From: Actinoallomurus soli
Lineage (GTDB): Bacteria; Actinomycetota; Actinomycetes; Streptosporangiales; Streptosporangiaceae
Direction: 5' to 3'
NCBI RefSeq assembly: GCF_024055715.1
Contig: NZ_JAMXMV010000025.1
Location: 36,379-100,378 of the forward strand
Length of the DNA: 64,000 bases
Shown: positions 16,381 through 24,681 of the stretch, one piece after another
How positions within the stretch are numbered: the first letter of the stretch is position 1
Layout: each line of letters opens with the position of its first letter
The notes under the pieces: model-generated
Told to the model about the DNA's origin: nothing
The model's input: only the letters and a program-made list of their open reading frames with translations
Database searches by the model: none
Position numbers and translations under genes: made by a program

Positions 16381-18264
16381 TCAGCTGGGAAGGGTCCACT
16401 GCTGGTTGGCGGCGCCGGTGCAGTCCCAGATCTGCAGCCGGGTGCCGTTGGCCGAGCTCGGGCCCGTGGCGTCGAGGCAGCGGCCCGAGGCCGGGTTGAC
16501 GAGGGACGACCCCGATCCACGGGTCCACTGCTGGGCGCCGGTGCCGTTGCAGTCGTACAGCTGGACCTGCGTGCCGTTCGCGGTGCCGGCGGAGGTGAGG
16601 TCCATGCACTTACCAAGGGCGCGGATCGTGCCGTCCGAGCCGACGGTCCACTGCTGCGCGGCGGTGCCGTTGCAGTCGTACAGCTGGACGGCCGTGCCGT
16701 TGGCGCTGTTCGCCCCGGCGACGTCGACGCACTTGCCGCCGTAGCCGGAGATCTGGCCGGTGGCGCCGCCGCCGCTCTGGGCGCCGTTCCAGGTGAAGGT
16801 CGCGGTGGTGTGGGCGGGCAGCGAGTAGACGAACGACTGGCCGCCCCAGACGACCTTCACGGACTGGGCGCTGCCGCTGTCGTTGTAGGCGATGAGCGCC
16901 TTGGAACCGTCCGGGTTGCGCCAGGCGACGTTCGGCACGGCGGTGTTCGCGGTGGAGGCGATGCGGTACGCGCCGGGCCGTACGAACTTGGTGAGGTGGC
17001 CCAGGTCGTAGTACTCGATCGTGTAGTCGACCTGGCCGCTGCGGGAGTCGCCGTTGTGCACGGTGATCAGGCCGGTGCAGGTGCCGCAGCCGCCGTTGTG
17101 CGGGCCCATGTTCTGGTCCACGGCGAGGGACCACTTGACGACGCTCTTCCCCCAGTTGCGGGTGTAGTCGACGATGTTGTGCATGTCCTCCTTCTGCTGG
17201 TCGCCGATCCACGTGCCGCCGGAGTGCTCGGTGTCGTAGGCGTCCACGGCGGGGTACTCGTCGTGGACGGTGCTCTGCTCGGTCACGTCGCCGCCGTAGC
17301 CGTGCCAGGCGATCCCGCCGAAGAGCGAGTCGTTCCGGATGGTGGCGTCGTCGACGGTGGGGGCGCCGTAGCCGTCGTAGGTGTCCCAGTTCCAGTCGAG
17401 GGCGAGCACCTTGGTGGTGAGGCCCGCCGCGTGCAGCGCGGGCAGCAGGTTCGTCTTGGTGAAGTAGTCCAGGCCGGAGCCGTTCCAGCTCATCGACGGG
17501 TAGCCGTTGCAGCAGGTGGGCTCGTTCTGCGCGGTGACGAGGTCGACGTGCACGCCCTGGGCCTCGTACGCCTGGAGGTACTTCACGAAGTACTGGGCGT
17601 ACGCGCCGTAGTACTGGGCCTGCAGCCAGCCGGGATTGTCGAAGTCGCCGTTGTCCTTCATCCAGGCGGGCGCGCTCCACGGGGTGCCCATGACCGTGAG
17701 CGCCGGGTTGAGCTGCCTGGCCTGCTTGGTGAGCGGCACGACGTCGGCCAGGTCGTGCGCGATGGAGAAGTGCGTGAGGCCCGGGTCGGTCTGCCCGGCG
17801 GGCATGTCGTCGTAGGAGTAGCTGTAGCGGGCCAAGTCGGACGCGCCCATGGGGTTGCGCAGGAAGCTCAGCCCGATGCCGGCGGAGGGGTCGAACAGCT
17901 TCTGCATGACCTGCGTACGGGTGGTGGAGCTGAGCGCGCCGCTGCTGTTCAGCAGCCACGCGGCGGTGTCGGTGAACGACGCGCCGGCGCCGGTGAACCT
18001 CTGGTACCTCGTGTTCTCGTCGACGGTGATGGTCTGGGCTGCGCTGCCGCCGCTGCCGAAGCTGATCGGCGTCTGCTGCTGCAGGCCGCGGGTGACGTGA
18101 CGGCCTCCGGAGTCGTCCGTGGTGGTCAGCCAGATGTTCACGGACTCCCCGGCGGCGCGGGCGGGGGCGGGGCCGACCAGGAGGGCGGCGGCGAGGGTGA
18201 TGAGCGCGCAGAGGGCTGTCGTGAGGGACCGTGGCGGGCGCGCGGGGTCGACGCGGTGGAGCAC
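16381..18264 (-). CDS. Secreted GH30 glycosidase (probable endo-beta-1,6-glucanase) with CBM13
   Basis: 627 residues from the GTG at 18264, with GGAG six bases upstream; the frame is open farther. A signal peptide (LTTALCALITLAAALLVGPA) is followed by a GH30 barrel and side domain: RYQRFTGAGASFTDTAAWLL, MGTPWSAPAWMKDN, acid/base Glu in TAQNEPTCCN and the probable nucleophile Glu in YDTEHSGGTW. A beta-sandwich (VYSLPAHTTATFTW) and a CBM13 with three QxW repeats close the protein. It resembles the beta-1,6-glucanase branch more than glucosylceramidases, though specificity is inference. It leads the GH30-GH16 operon behind a palindromic operator. Confidence 0.9.
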   Translation of the reverse strand: MLHRVDPARPPRSLTTALCALITLAAALLVGPAPARAAGESVNIWLTTTDDSGGRHVTRGLQQQTPISFGSGGSAAQTITVDENTRYQRFTGAGASFTDTAAWLLNSSGALSSTTRTQVMQKLFDPSAGIGLSFLRNPMGASDLARYSYSYDDMPAGQTDPGLTHFSIAHDLADVVPLTKQARQLNPALTVMGTPWSAPAWMKDNGDFDNPGWLQAQYYGAYAQYFVKYLQAYEAQGVHVDLVTAQNEPTCCNGYPSMSWNGSGLDYFTKTNLLPALHAAGLTTKVLALDWNWDTYDGYGAPTVDDATIRNDSLFGGIAWHGYGGDVTEQSTVHDEYPAVDAYDTEHSGGTWIGDQQKEDMHNIVDYTRNWGKSVVKWSLAVDQNMGPHNGGCGTCTGLITVHNGDSRSGQVDYTIEYYDLGHLTKFVRPGAYRIASTANTAVPNVAWRNPDGSKALIAYNDSGSAQSVKVVWGGQSFVYSLPAHTTATFTWNGAQSGGGATGQISGYGGKCVDVAGANSANGTAVQLYDCNGTAAQQWTVGSDGTIRALGKCMDLTSAGTANGTQVQLYDCNGTGAQQWTRGSGSSLVNPASGRCLDATGPSSANGTRLQIWDCTGAANQQWTLPS

Positions 18265-18315
18265 GGTGCTCTCCTTCGGTCCGGAGCGGAGTACGGCTGC
18301 CTCCCCCGAAGGCAC

Positions 18316-18338
18316 CTGACAGGAAAGCTTCCTGTCAG
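18316..18338. promoter_or_regulatory. Palindromic operator upstream of the glucanase operon
   Basis: CTGACAGGAA and TTCCTGTCAG form a perfect 10-bp inverted repeat around AGC. It lies 52 bases upstream of the GH30 start, next to an AT-rich stretch (ATAATCTTCTTAAAA) likely to hold the promoter. No cognate regulator gene adjoins it. Confidence 0.65.
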
Positions 18339-18473
18339 TGAACCCGGACAATAATCTTCTTAAAACAAGGTGTCAATGAAGTCGTAAGCCCTGGACAACC
18401 GGGTGAGGATGACGGTTGATCCGTTATACCGGCCGCCTGGGCCGCGCACCCTTATGAGCGACTTAAGCGCTCC

Positions 18474-19787
18474 CTAACGCCGCCCGGGGTCGTGCGGTCC
18501 CGGCTCCCGTGCCGCTCGATCGCTCGGTGGAGCGGCTTCCTCCGCCTCCAACGCTCCCGGCCGACGGCTCGCGTCCCGAGGCACGGCCGCAGCCTCCAGC
18601 AGTGGGACGCTGAGCTCAACGAAAGTGCCGTGGCCGACGGTGCTCTCGATGTTCGCGACGCCGCCTACCTCGCGCAACCGGGTCTGCATCGACTGGCGCA
18701 GTCCCAGCCCCTGTCGCGCGGTCGCCGTGTCGAAGCCGCAGCCGTGATCGAGCACGGACAACGTCAGACGTTCCGCGGTCACATTGACGCGCATCAACGC
18801 GGACCCGGCCCCGGAGTGCTTGGCGACATTGTTCAACGCCTCCCCGGCCGCCTCCACCAGAGCGCGTACCGCGTCATCGCCAAGGCGCGTTCGCGCGTCA
18901 CCGAAGTCGCGCAGCCGGGTGCCGTTGAACTCCACCTGCAGCCCCATCAGTGCCTTGTCGCGAATCAGCCGCTGGAGCCCGACCGCGAGATCGTCCGGCT
19001 CGCCGGGCCCGAAGCCCTCGACCAGACTCCGCAGCCAGGCCGCCTCGGCACGGATGTGGGCCCGAAAACCGGAATCGGCGATCCAATCTCCGCGGGCCAG
19101 CGTCTCCAGAGTCTGCAGCACGTGGTCGTGCAGCATCCGGGCGTGCCGCAACCGCTCCTGCTCCGCGGCGAGAGTGGCCGCCCGTGCCACCGCCTGCGCC
19201 CCAACCTCATCGAGGCGGACGCCCGCGCGGCGGAGGTAGGCGGCGACCGCCCAGGCGACCACGGTGTTCGCGAAATAGGCGCCGGTGTTCGGAACCGCGT
19301 TCCACCCGGGGTCATGGTGCAGGCCGACCGCGGCCGCGACATAGGTGACGGCCAAGACGACGGTGAGCCCTAAGACCTGGTCGAGCCGTCTGCAGGCGAG
19401 GCCGATCCCGACGGCGCCGACCATGCTGAACGGGTACATGAAGTAGACCCACGTATGTCCATAGGCCGAGGCGGTCAGCGCGGCTCCCACGATCAGGCCC
19501 GCCGCGTTGAACACGGTGTCAGTGGCGATCATCCAGGGGACGAGGCGGCGGCGGCGCAGCATGACGGCGGCGAGGACGGCGCTCTCCAATGACACCGCCG
19601 CCACCAGGCCGAGGACACCGGCCGGATGACGGTACCGGGGCATGTCGAGAGCGAGCGCGACGGCGAGTTGCACGAGACCGAACAGGCGGTACAGCATCGC
19701 TGCGCGGACGAGGACCCGTTCGGCCTGCGTCGCGCCGGATCCGTGGGCGCCGAACTCGTCGCGGTCCACGGCCGGCCCTCGGGTCAT
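18474..19787 (-). CDS. Membrane sensor histidine kinase (NarL/DesK class)
   Basis: 437 residues from the ATG at 19787, which overlaps the response-regulator stop (ATGA). About six membrane helices occupy residues 25-190 with no large extracellular domain. The HisKA_3 dimerisation helix has the phospho-acceptor in ARMLHDHVLQTLETL. The ATPase domain has N-box EALNNVAKHSGA, G1 DHGCGFD and GLGLRQSMQTRL. A Pro/Arg-rich tail follows. It would phosphorylate the coupled LuxR-type regulator. The signal is unknown; the pair lies between glucanase genes and a secreted lectin gene. Confidence 0.92.
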   Translation of the reverse strand: MTRGPAVDRDEFGAHGSGATQAERVLVRAAMLYRLFGLVQLAVALALDMPRYRHPAGVLGLVAAVSLESAVLAAVMLRRRRLVPWMIATDTVFNAAGLIVGAALTASAYGHTWVYFMYPFSMVGAVGIGLACRRLDQVLGLTVVLAVTYVAAAVGLHHDPGWNAVPNTGAYFANTVVAWAVAAYLRRAGVRLDEVGAQAVARAATLAAEQERLRHARMLHDHVLQTLETLARGDWIADSGFRAHIRAEAAWLRSLVEGFGPGEPDDLAVGLQRLIRDKALMGLQVEFNGTRLRDFGDARTRLGDDAVRALVEAAGEALNNVAKHSGAGSALMRVNVTAERLTLSVLDHGCGFDTATARQGLGLRQSMQTRLREVGGVANIESTVGHGTFVELSVPLLEAAAVPRDASRRPGALEAEEAAPPSDRAAREPGPHDPGRR

Positions 19788-20464
19788 ACCGGGCCGCTGG
19801 GCCGCCGACGCTCCAGCGCGGCGCGGGTCAGCTCCGCCTTGTTGCCGACCTGCAGCTTCGTTCGTACCCGCTCGATGTAGGTGTCCACGGTCGCCTTGCT
19901 CACCCCCATACGCGTGGCCACCTGCGCGTGAGTGAAGCCGTTGGCGATCAGCCCCAGCGCCTCCTCCTCCCTGGCCGACAGCTGGGGCGGCCCGGACGGC
20001 GAGGGGCCGGGGGCGGACGGCCGGGCGAGTTCCCCGTGCAGGATGTCCGCGAGTCGCGGCGAGAGGGCGAACCCCCCTGCCGCGACGGTCTCGACGGCGG
20101 CGACGAACACCTCGGGGCCGGACTGCTTGGTCACGTATCCCGCGGCGCCCGCGCGCACCGCCCCCACGACGTCCGCCGGGCTGCCCGACGCCGACATCAC
20201 CAGCACCCTGGTCTGCCGGGAGAGCTCCGCCACCGCGTCGAGGCACGGCATTCCGCCGTCGTGGTAGAGGTCCAGCACGACCACGTCGGGCCGTCCCTCC
20301 TCGCCGTGGTCGCTCAGCGCGCCGGGCAGCTCCCCCGCCGAGGCACAAGAGGCCACGACGCCGATGCGCCCGCTCTCGACGAGGATCTGGCTGACACCCC
20401 GTCGAGCGATGGGGTGATCGTCGATGACGGCCACCTTGATCATCCCGGGCTCCAACGGCTGCAC
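19784..20464 (-). CDS. LuxR/NarL-type response regulator
   Basis: 226 residues from the GTG at 20464, with GGAG six bases upstream; an ATG seven codons in is an alternative. The receiver domain has the acidic pair in VAVIDDHPIARRG, phospho-acceptor Asp in DVVVLDLYHDGG and the Lys in GYVTKQSG. The LuxR helix-turn-helix is at the C-terminus (LSAREEEALGLIANGFTHAQ, VSKATVDTYIERVRTKL). It is the upstream gene of an operon with its kinase. It is divergent from the secreted lectin-domain gene, a plausible target. Confidence 0.93.
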   Translation of the reverse strand: MQPLEPGMIKVAVIDDHPIARRGVSQILVESGRIGVVASCASAGELPGALSDHGEEGRPDVVVLDLYHDGGMPCLDAVAELSRQTRVLVMSASGSPADVVGAVRAGAAGYVTKQSGPEVFVAAVETVAAGGFALSPRLADILHGELARPSAPGPSPSGPPQLSAREEEALGLIANGFTHAQVATRMGVSKATVDTYIERVRTKLQVGNKAELTRAALERRRPSGPV

Positions 20465-20635
20465 GGCGCGCTCCTACCGGCCTCTCAGTGTCGTGTGTCG
20501 AACCCTGTTTGGGAAGGCCCCGTCAGAAAGGAGGTCGGTCGAAAGCACCACAACGGTGCAGGGCATTCACGCTTTTCCCGAGTCCGGCGATTACCCGTCA
20601 TGACAGAGCCCGCCCCGCAGAAGCAGGGTGTGGGC

Positions 20636-21694
20636 ATGACCAACACAGGAAGTGGTAAGCCCCGGCTGCGGCAACGTCTCGCCGCTTGCTGGGTGGCGGT
20701 CTGCGTGGCGGCCGCCGGTCTGGTGGGGTTCGGCGCGACCGCGGCCCACGCCTACGGCACCGGAATGGCGTGTGTCTTCATCCAGCCGCAGGGCGCGAAG
20801 TTCGCCGGCCTGAACTTTGGCCACATTGCGTGGGGGTACCAGACGGGAACATCCACGTGGGCTTACGGGTCGACCGAGAATCCCAACGGGAAGACTGAGA
20901 TCGACGCTCCGGGCTACAACGGCGCGTGGACGGCGTCGGGGAGCTGGGGCCAGATGCTCAGCGCCTTCACCCTGCAGTCGCGCTATCCCTCCCACTCGGT
21001 GAACTCGCAGAGCAACTCCCCTCATCCCAGCGCCCCCTACACGAAGTACAAGTGCGAGTCCGTGGCGAATACGAACGTCACGAAGGCCAACGCGGCGGCC
21101 AAGGCGAACATCACGGCCGGATACAAGATCGCAACGAACGACTGCCTGACCGCCGTCATCCGGGTACTCCAGGAATTCAACGCGCAGAACCTGCCGTCCC
21201 GGCTTTCGTACCCGAGCCCGAACACCTGGTACGACGCCCTGGATTCGAACCACTGGAACTACGTGACCGGGCAACTCGGCGAGACCTGGAACAACTACAA
21301 CTCGGGCATGTACCTGGACATCACCGGCCCCAGCACGAACAACGGCAGCAAGGTCCATCAGTGGACCTGGACCGGCGCCGACAACCAGTGGTGGTTCCGG
21401 TACGACTCGAACTACGGCAACGTCTTCACCCGGTACGGCTCGAACAAGTGCATGGGGGTCTCCGGATCCAGCCGCAGCGCCGGAGCACCGGTGGTGGAGT
21501 GGGACTGCAACGGCAGCTCGGACCAGCAATGGATCTACATCCCCACCGGCGGCTACGCGAACGGGTGGCCCCTGTACAACATCATCAACCTCAACTCCCA
21601 GCAGTGCCTCGGCGTCACCGGTGGAAGCAAGGCGCTCGGCGCGCAGGTCGTCCAGTGGCCGTGCAACGGCCACCCGGACCAGGAGTGGTACTGA
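20636..21694 (+). CDS. Secreted protein: possible permuted NlpC/P60 (LRAT-like) domain plus ricin-type lectin
   Basis: 352 residues from the ATG at 20636 (an ATG at 20600 adds 12 residues; neither has a good Shine-Dalgarno). A signal peptide ends near ATAAHA. The N-terminal domain (about 41-190) carries LNFGHIAWGY with His63 and, about 107 residues later, ATNDCLTAVIRVL with Cys170. This His-before-Cys order resembles permuted papain-like folds (LRAT, permuted NlpC/P60), where NC starts the core helix. The C-terminal region (about 225-352) is a ricin-type trefoil with SDQQW and PDQEW repeats. It could be a sugar-targeted peptidase, amidase or acyltransferase; catalysis is inference. It is divergent from the two-component genes. 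Confidence 0.6.
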   Translation: MTNTGSGKPRLRQRLAACWVAVCVAAAGLVGFGATAAHAYGTGMACVFIQPQGAKFAGLNFGHIAWGYQTGTSTWAYGSTENPNGKTEIDAPGYNGAWTASGSWGQMLSAFTLQSRYPSHSVNSQSNSPHPSAPYTKYKCESVANTNVTKANAAAKANITAGYKIATNDCLTAVIRVLQEFNAQNLPSRLSYPSPNTWYDALDSNHWNYVTGQLGETWNNYNSGMYLDITGPSTNNGSKVHQWTWTGADNQWWFRYDSNYGNVFTRYGSNKCMGVSGSSRSAGAPVVEWDCNGSSDQQWIYIPTGGYANGWPLYNIINLNSQQCLGVTGGSKALGAQVVQWPCNGHPDQEWY

Positions 21695-21780
21695 TCGGTG
21701 ACGGCCGCGCCCGTGGCGAGCGCGTCGAGGCGATGACGTACCCGGCGTAGCGGTCAGCGGTCCCATACACGGGGGTCGCG

Positions 21781-21820
21781 CGAAGGGCCCGGGCTGGTCG
21801 ACTCCAGCCCGGGCCCTTCG
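21781..21820. terminator. Strong inverted-repeat terminator
   Basis: A perfect 17-bp stem (21781-21797 with 21804-21820) around a six-base loop, in the space after the secreted lectin-domain gene and before the DeoR-family gene. There is no T-tract, but its stability and position fit a terminator. Confidence 0.75.
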
Positions 21821-21846
21821 GCGCGTCGGGCGGCTACCAGGCTCGC

Positions 21847-21875
21847 TTGACGCACCACTCCCATGGCGGTACCAC
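21847..21875 (+). promoter_or_regulatory. Probable leaderless promoter of the DeoR-family gene
   Basis: TTGACG at 21847-21852, a 17-base spacer and TACCAC at 21870-21875 form a primary-sigma-like promoter. The predicted transcription start falls at about the ATG at 21883, and no Shine-Dalgarno precedes that ATG, so the mRNA is probably leaderless. Confidence 0.5.
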
Positions 21876-21882
21876 CGAGACC

Positions 21883-22644
21883 ATGTACGCCGAGGAACGA
21901 CAGCAGGAGATCCTCCGCCGCACCCGCGAGGCCGGCCGGGTCGACGTCATGACGCTCGCGGAGGACTTCGGCGTCACGATGGAGACGATCCGCCGTGACC
22001 TCACCGTCCTCGAACGCGCCGGCGCGCTGCGCCGCGTGCACGGCGGCGCGATCCCCGTCGAGCGCCTGGGCTTCGAGCCCGCGCTCGCGGCCCGCGACAC
22101 GGTGATGACCGCCGAGAAGGAGCGCATCGCCAAGGCCGCCCTCGCCGAGCTGCCCGCGGACGGATCGATCATCATCGACGCGGGCTCGACGACCGGCCGG
22201 CTCGTCCAGGTGCTGCCGAGCGACCGGGAGCTGACCGTCATCACCAACTCTCCGCCGCTGGCGACCGTCCTCGCGACCCGGGCCAACCTGAACGTGATCA
22301 TGCTGGGTGGCCGGGTCCGCGGGCGCACCCTCGCCACGGTCGACGACTGGGCGATGCGGCCGCTCGACCGGCTCCGTGTCGACGTGGCGTTCATGGGGAC
22401 GAACGGCTGCTCCGTCGAGGCCGGCCTGACCACACCCGACCCGGCCGAGGCGGCGATGAAGGAGTCGATGATGAGGGCCGCCCGGCGCACGGTCGTCCTC
22501 GTCGACCACACGAAGGTCGGGAACGACTACCTCGCGCGCTTCGCCGCGCTCTCCCAGGTCAGCGTCCTGATCACGGACACCGGCCTGGACGCCGGACTGG
22601 CCGCGGACCTCGCCGCGGAGGGCCCCGAGGTCGTCCGCGTCTGA
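21883..22644 (+). CDS. DeoR/GlpR-family sugar-phosphate-responsive repressor
   Basis: 253 residues from the ATG at 21883. The N-terminal winged helix-turn-helix reads MYAEERQQEILRRTREAGRV, then VTMETIRRDLTVLERAGALR and RVHGGAIP. The C-terminal sensor domain (DeoRC, ISOCOT fold) has DAGSTTGRLVQVL, ITNSPPLA, VAFMGTNGCSVEAGLTTPD and VVLVDHTKVG, which bind phosphorylated sugars. It faces the convergent PTS operon, whose first gene is a 1-phosphofructokinase-type kinase, so it is the obvious candidate regulator (FruR-like). Confidence 0.92.
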   Translation: MYAEERQQEILRRTREAGRVDVMTLAEDFGVTMETIRRDLTVLERAGALRRVHGGAIPVERLGFEPALAARDTVMTAEKERIAKAALAELPADGSIIIDAGSTTGRLVQVLPSDRELTVITNSPPLATVLATRANLNVIMLGGRVRGRTLATVDDWAMRPLDRLRVDVAFMGTNGCSVEAGLTTPDPAEAAMKESMMRAARRTVVLVDHTKVGNDYLARFAALSQVSVLITDTGLDAGLAADLAAEGPEVVRV

Positions 22645-22670
22645 CGCCAGGGTGTTACGCGTCTGACGCA

Positions 22671-22703
22671 AGGAATGCCCCCGCCGTCGGCGGGGGCATT
22701 CCT
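22671..22703. terminator. Bidirectional terminator between the DeoR gene and the PTS operon
   Basis: AGGAATGCCCCCGCC (22671-22685) pairs perfectly with GGCGGGGGCATTCCT (22689-22703) across a 3-base loop, midway between two convergent genes. Confidence 0.85.
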
Positions 22704-22732
22704 CTGGTTCGCTCAGAACACGGCCGGCTCCG

Positions 22733-24391
22733 TCAGAGCACCGCGGCGCGGGCCTCGGCGGCGTCGGCGGCGTCGAGCGCGCGCCGGGCCAGTTCCTCGC
22801 ACTCGGCGCGGTCGTACGCGGCCAGGCGGGCGCGTACGGCCGGAACGCACCGTGCGCTCATCGACAGCTTCGTCACCCCCAGGCCCACGAGCACGGGCGC
22901 CAGGGCCGGGTCGGCGGCGGCCTCGCCGCACACCCCGACGGACCGGCCGCTGCGCCGGCCCGCGTCCGCGCACGCCGCGATGAGCTGCAGGAGCGCCGGT
23001 TGCCACGGATCGAGCAGATCGGCCAGGGCGCCCGACTGCCGGTCGGCGGCGAGGGTGTACTGGCTCAGGTCGTTCGTCCCGATGCTGAGGAAGTCCGCGA
23101 CCTGGAGCAGACGCTCGGCCCGTAGCGCGGCGGCCGGCACCTCGACCATCACGCCCGCCGTGCGCAGGCCGAACGCCCGTGCCCGGTCGACGAACGCGGC
23201 CGCCTCCACCGGCGTCGCGACCATGGGCGCCATGACCCAGACGTCCGCGGCCGCCTTCTCGGCGGCCCGCGCGACGGCCTCCAGCTGGGTGTCGAGGATG
23301 TCGGGCCGGTCGCGGGAGATGCGCAGGCCGCGCACGCCGAGCGCGGGGTTCGGCTCCTCGGGGAGGCCGAGGAACGGCAGCGGCTTGTCGGCGCCGGCGT
23401 CCAGCGTCCGTACGACGACCGTGCCCTCGGGGAACAGCGCGAACGCCTCGGCGTACGCGGTGACCTGCTCCTCCAGGCCCGGCGCGTCCTTGCGGTCGAG
23501 GAAGAGGAACTCGGTGCGGAACAGTCCCACCCCGGCGACCCCGTCCAGGTCCGCTCCCCGCAGGTCGGCCGCGGACCCGATGTTGACCATGAGGTCGACG
23601 GGATGCCCGTCGGCCGTACGGCCGGGACCGCGCCCGGCGGCGAGCCGGCTCCGCTCCTCGGCGGCCCGCGCGCGCACGTCGGCCGCCTCGTCGTCGCCGA
23701 CGCCCGTACGGACCTGACCGCTCGTGCCGTCCACGGCCACGACCGTGCCGTCGGTGACGTCGAGGATCCCGGCGCAGCCGACGACGGCGGGCAGGCCGAG
23801 CGCCCGCGCGAGGATCGCGGTGTGGCTGGTCGGGCCGCCGCGCTCGGTGACCAGGGCGAGGACGGTGCCCGTGTCGAGGCCGACCGTGTCGGCGGGCGCG
23901 AGGTCGTCCGCGACCAGGACGAACGGGTGCCCGGGTGACGGCAGGCCCGGCATGGGCCGGCCGAGCACCGCGGCGATCGCCCGGTGCGCGATGTCGTCGA
24001 GGTCGGCCGCGCGTTCGCCGAGGTACCCGCCGAGGGACGCGAGCAGCTCACGATGCCGGTCGAACGTGGCGCGCAGGGCGTGCGCGGCGTCCTCCCCGGC
24101 CCGTACGCGCTCGGCGACACCCTCCCGCAGGGTCGGATCGGCGGCGATCATCGCCTGCGCGGACAGGATGTCCCGCGCCTCCCCCTCGGCCGCCTCGGAA
24201 CGGGCCCGCAGGTCGGCCTCGGTGGCCTCCAGGGCCCGTACGGCGTCGGCGAGCTCGCGTTCGGTGTCGGCGACGGGGCGGGGGGCCGGCAGGTCCGGCG
24301 GGGCCGCCATCCGGGCCACCGGCCCGGCGGCGAGACCGGGACCGACCCCGATGCCCCGGAGAGCCCGCGCCGGGGCGTCGAGGTCAGGCAT
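22733..24391 (-). CDS. ptsI: PTS enzyme I (phosphoenolpyruvate-protein phosphotransferase)
   Basis: 552 residues from the ATG at 24391, overlapping the end of the HPr gene by 8 bases. Domains run HPr-binding helical region, swivelling phosphohistidine domain with active His190 (GGPTSHTAILARALGLPAVV), and a PEP-binding barrel (GVGLFRTEFLFLDR, RTLDAGADKPLPFL, DFLSIGTNDLSQYTLAADR, VGVCGEAAADP). It takes phosphate from PEP and passes it to HPr in the cytoplasm. It is the last gene of the operon, so this sugar locus carries its own general PTS proteins. Confidence 0.96.
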   Translation of the reverse strand: MPDLDAPARALRGIGVGPGLAAGPVARMAAPPDLPAPRPVADTERELADAVRALEATEADLRARSEAAEGEARDILSAQAMIAADPTLREGVAERVRAGEDAAHALRATFDRHRELLASLGGYLGERAADLDDIAHRAIAAVLGRPMPGLPSPGHPFVLVADDLAPADTVGLDTGTVLALVTERGGPTSHTAILARALGLPAVVGCAGILDVTDGTVVAVDGTSGQVRTGVGDDEAADVRARAAEERSRLAAGRGPGRTADGHPVDLMVNIGSAADLRGADLDGVAGVGLFRTEFLFLDRKDAPGLEEQVTAYAEAFALFPEGTVVVRTLDAGADKPLPFLGLPEEPNPALGVRGLRISRDRPDILDTQLEAVARAAEKAAADVWVMAPMVATPVEAAAFVDRARAFGLRTAGVMVEVPAAALRAERLLQVADFLSIGTNDLSQYTLAADRQSGALADLLDPWQPALLQLIAACADAGRRSGRSVGVCGEAAADPALAPVLVGLGVTKLSMSARCVPAVRARLAAYDRAECEELARRALDAADAAEARAAVL

Positions 24392-24668
24392 CCGCCGGTT
24401 CCTCGGCGTCCAGGTCGCGGGCGAGCAGGGCGGCAAGGGCGTCGAGGGCCGCGTCGGCCCCCGGCCCGTCCGCCTCCAGGGTGACCTCGGTGCCGTGCCC
24501 GACGCCGAGGGACAGCACCGACAGCATGCTGGCTGCCGGCACGGCCGGGCCGTCGCCGACGCGGATGCGCACGGGCGTCTCCTGGTCGGCGGCGGCCTTG
24601 ACGAACAGGGCCGCGGGCCTCGCGTGCAGGCCGGTGCGCGCGGCGACGGCCACGGTACGTGTGGGCAT
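24384..24668 (-). CDS. ptsH: PTS phosphocarrier protein HPr
   Basis: 94 residues from the ATG at 24668 (MPTRTVAVAARTGLHARPAA). The phosphorylated histidine is His15 in TGLHARPAALFVKAA. The regulatory-serine region reads AASMLSVLSLGVGHGTEV. It carries phosphate from enzyme I to EIIA. It lies between the zinc dehydrogenase gene and ptsI, with an 8-base overlap into ptsI. Confidence 0.95.
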   Translation of the reverse strand: MPTRTVAVAARTGLHARPAALFVKAAADQETPVRIRVGDGPAVPAASMLSVLSLGVGHGTEVTLEADGPGADAALDALAALLARDLDAEEPADA

Positions 24669-24681
24669 GTCCACTCCCTCG

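Noticed and set aside
19589..20635. Upstream extension of the secreted lectin-domain frame
   Set aside because: It is antisense to the two-component genes and the signal peptide starts at 20636, so the extension is a shadow.
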